Assembly: GCA_900547855.1 (NCBI GenBank)
Contig: URIK01000089.1
Location: 1-7,627 of the forward strand
DNA length: 7,627 nucleotides
Reading direction: 5' to 3'
Source: an uncultured Collinsella sp.
GTDB lineage: Bacteria > Actinomycetota > Coriobacteriia > Coriobacteriales > Coriobacteriaceae
Below the pieces are notes generated by a model. That model was not told the origin of the DNA. It did no database searches and was given only the letters and a program-made list of their open reading frames with translations. Below, in pieces: positions 5,909 through 7,627 of this stretch. The position numbers and the translations under genes were made by a program. Position 1 is the first letter of the stretch. Every line of letters starts with the position of its first letter.

Positions 5909-6748
5909 ATGTATAAGATCCTGGAGAAGACGCAGTTCTCGGAGAAGGTGTTCAAGTTCCGCATCGAGGCGCCTGCAATCGCCAAGCATGCGCACGCTGG
6001 ACAGTTCCTCATGGTTCGCGCCAACGAGACGGGCGAGCGCGTCCCGTTTACCCTGGCCGGCTGGAACGGTGACGAGGGCTGGGTCGAGTTCATCTTCATG
6101 GTGATCGGCAAGACCACCGAAATGCTTTCCACCTACGAGGCCGGCGAGTCGCTGCGCGACGTCGTGGGCCCGCTGGGCGTTCCCACCGAGATGGCCGAGG
6201 GCCCCTGCGCCGTCATTGGCGGCGGCGTCGGCCTGGCAATTGCCTTCCCGGTCGCCAAGCACCTGGTCGAGACCGGCCACAAGGTGCACGCCATCATGGG
6301 CGCCCGCACCAAGGACCTCCTGCTCATGGAGGACCAGTTCCGCGAGCTCCTCGACGAGGACCACATCCACATCACTACCGATGACGGTTCCTACGGCGAG
6401 CAGGGCGTTGTCACCGCTCCGCTGGAGCGCCTACTGCAGGACAAGGCCGTGAGCCAGGTCTTCTGTGTCGGCCCCGTTCCGATGATGAAGTTCTCGACCC
6501 TCACCGCCCAGAAGTACGACACCCCCATCACCGCGTCGCTCAACCCCATCATGGTTGACGGCACCGGCATGTGCGGCTGCTGCCGCGTCGAGGTGGGCGG
6601 CGTGACCAAGTTCGCTTGCGTCGACGGCCCCGACTTCGATGCCACCCTGGTCGACTGGGATGACCTTCGTGCCCGCCAGGCCGCTTACCGTTCCGAAGAG
6701 GGCGAGTCCCTCAAGGCCTATGAGGAAAAGAGCTGCGCATGCCACTAG
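5909..6748 (+). CDS. nfnA: NfnA-type FAD/NAD-binding [2Fe-2S] subunit (ferredoxin:NADP+ transhydrogenase small subunit)
   Basis: This is the small subunit of the cytosolic NfnAB complex, which reversibly couples NADH and reduced ferredoxin to reduction of two NADP+ by flavin-based bifurcation. The 279 residues follow the PyrK/ferredoxin-reductase pattern: an N-terminal FAD beta-barrel (about 1-95, with RVPFTLAGW at 44-52), a Rossmann nucleotide-binding half starting at GGGVGLA (104-110), and a C-terminal cluster loop DGTGMCGCCRVEV with Cys222, Cys224 and Cys225, plus Cys237. In Thermotoga NfnA the [2Fe-2S] cluster uses one Asp and three Cys; Asp217, Cys222, Cys225 and Cys237 fit here. ATG 5909 follows AGAGGGG (5898-5904). 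The stop overlaps the nfnB start by 10 bp, so the two are co-translated. Alternatives are SudB-like sulfide dehydrogenase or a PyrK homologue; the partner gene favours Nfn. The C-terminal tail ends unusually in CACH. Confidence 0.88.
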   Translation: MYKILEKTQFSEKVFKFRIEAPAIAKHAHAGQFLMVRANETGERVPFTLAGWNGDEGWVEFIFMVIGKTTEMLSTYEAGESLRDVVGPLGVPTEMAEGPCAVIGGGVGLAIAFPVAKHLVETGHKVHAIMGARTKDLLLMEDQFRELLDEDHIHITTDDGSYGEQGVVTAPLERLLQDKAVSQVFCVGPVPMMKFSTLTAQKYDTPITASLNPIMVDGTGMCGCCRVEVGGVTKFACVDGPDFDATLVDWDDLRARQAAYRSEEGESLKAYEEKSCACH

Positions 6749-7578
6749 TTAACGGTCGTTTCGTTGCCGATATGAAGTCGCCCCGCACCCCCGATAACGA
6801 GGAGCCGGCTGCCGAGCGCGCCTGCGACTTCCGCCCCGTCGACAAGGGCTTCACCGAGGAGATGGCGCTGGCCGAGGCCGAGCGCTGCCTCAACTGCAAG
6901 AAGCCGTTCTGTGTTGAGGGCTGCCCCGTCAACATCAACATCCCCCGCTTTATCGAGCAGATCCGCGAGAAGGACTTCGGCGGCGCTCTCGATACCATCC
7001 GCGAGGACTCCATGCTTCCCGCCATCTGCGGCCGCGTCTGCCCGCAGGAGAACCAGTGCGAGGGCAAGTGCATCCGTGGTAAGAAGTCCGAGCCCGTGGC
7101 CATCGGCCAGCTCGAGCGCTTCCTGGGTGATCGCCCCGAGCTCGCCTCCACGCCCAAGATGGCCCCCAAGAACGGCAAGAAGGTCGCCGTCGTCGGCTCC
7201 GGCCCGTCCGGCATCACCTGCGCCGGCGAGCTCGCCCGTAACGGCTTTGACGTTACCGTCTTCGAGGCCTTCTTCACCGGCGGCGGCGTGCTGGTCTACG
7301 GCATCCCCGAGTTCCGTCTGCCCAAGGCGGTCGTCAAGCGCGAGATTGACGGCCTGGAGGACATGGGCGTCAAGTTTGAGTACAACTCCGTCGTGGGCAA
7401 CATGGCCACGGCCGAGGAGCTGTTCGAGCAGGGCTTCGACGCCATCTACGTGGCGACCGGCGCTGGCCTGCCCAAGTTCCTCAACGTCCCCGGCGAGAAC
7501 CTGCCCAACGTCTTCTTCGCGAACGAGTACCTCACCCGCGTGAACCTGATGAAGGCCAACAAGTTCCCCGAGTACGAC
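6739..7578 (+). CDS. nfnB: NfnB/GltD-like NADPH-binding iron-sulfur flavoprotein subunit, truncated at contig end
   Basis: This is the large subunit of NfnAB. In the family it carries the bifurcating FAD, two [4Fe-4S] clusters and the NADP(H) site; homologues are often named glutamate synthase small subunit (GltA/GltD). The 280 genuine residues include cluster motif C-x2-C-x4-C-x3-CP (Cys50, 53, 58, 62), a second set at Cys97, 101, 107 and 111, the FAD Rossmann motif GSGPSG (153-158) and the hallmark GGVLVYGIPEFRLPK (182-196). Family members have about 460 residues, so the second dinucleotide-binding half, including the NADP(H) Rossmann fold, is missing. The frame seems to run on to a TGA at 7618-7620, but those 13 residues (LSLIHISEPTRRS) translate sequencing adapter. 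The start ATG 6739 lies within the end of nfnA, with AGGAAAAG just upstream. NfnA as neighbour argues against a true glutamate synthase. Confidence 0.9.
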
Positions 7579-7627
7579 CTGTCTCTTATACACATCTCCG
7601 AGCCCACGAGACGCTCATGAATCTCGT
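7579..7627 (+). other. Illumina Nextera adapter contamination (not genomic)
   Basis: Positions 7579-7597 read CTGTCTCTTATACACATCT, the Tn5 mosaic-end sequence of Nextera libraries. Next come CCGAGCCCACGAGAC (7598-7612), the read-2 adapter part, an 8-base i7 index GCTCATGA (7613-7620; from memory the Nextera XT N714 index), and ATCTCGT (7621-7627), the start of the P7 flow-cell sequence. The match to the known adapter layout is exact. Genomic sequence ends at 7578. Confidence 0.98.

Noticed and set aside
6745..7593. A 282-codon minus-strand frame antisense to nfnB
   Set aside because: Shadow of nfnB codon bias; its MYKRQ start is itself adapter sequence.
1..7627. CRISPR array, tRNA, rRNA, toxin-antitoxin or phage/defence genes
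   Set aside because: I found no regularly spaced repeats, tRNA-like cloverleaf, rRNA sequence or such coding frames on either strand by reading; this was not a computed search.

Overview
The window looks like one contig from a high-GC, anaerobic, probably gut-dwelling actinobacterium of the class Coriobacteriia, most likely Collinsella or a close relative. This is inferred from the strong C/G preference at third codon positions in glmU, prs, pth and nfn, the glmU-prs-pth gene order, and an NfnAB-type ferredoxin/NADP transhydrogenase, which is typical of anaerobes. No 16S rRNA or other taxonomic marker is present.

Layout. Positions 1-1896 (minus strand) hold a translationally coupled pair: the membrane coupling subunit EcfT of an energy-coupling-factor vitamin/metal importer, followed by its ABC ATPase, which runs off the left edge. 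The ATPase has a complete nucleotide-binding domain. Its reading frame then continues through a compositionally different, hairpin-rich stretch (about 1-210) that looks like an inserted repeat serving as a linker or tail. A divergent intergenic region (1897-2089) separates this operon from a plus-strand run of housekeeping genes: glmU (UDP-GlcNAc synthesis for peptidoglycan), prs (PRPP synthesis) and pth (peptidyl-tRNA recycling). Each of the three is followed by its own strong intrinsic terminator, so each is probably a separate transcription unit. The terminator after prs has a perfect 28-bp stem.

The 373-bp gap between pth and nfnA (5536-5908) is the most structured non-coding part. It contains a 29-nt imperfect inverted repeat (26/29 matches) bracketing a 17-bp GC-rich terminator hairpin, several copies of an AT-rich octamer RATAAACC, a TATAAT box and a roughly 100-nt leader with two hairpins. 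Then come nfnA and nfnB, overlapping by 10 bp. They encode the two subunits of an electron-bifurcating NADH-dependent reduced ferredoxin:NADP+ oxidoreductase (or a close SudAB/GltD-like relative).

The genomic sequence ends at 7578. The last 49 bases are an Illumina Nextera transposase adapter plus index that was left in the assembly. The apparent end of nfnB is therefore artificial. No previously undescribed multi-gene system is visible. The most interesting non-standard signals are the two repeat-like elements (1-210 and 5548-5723) and the nfn leader.
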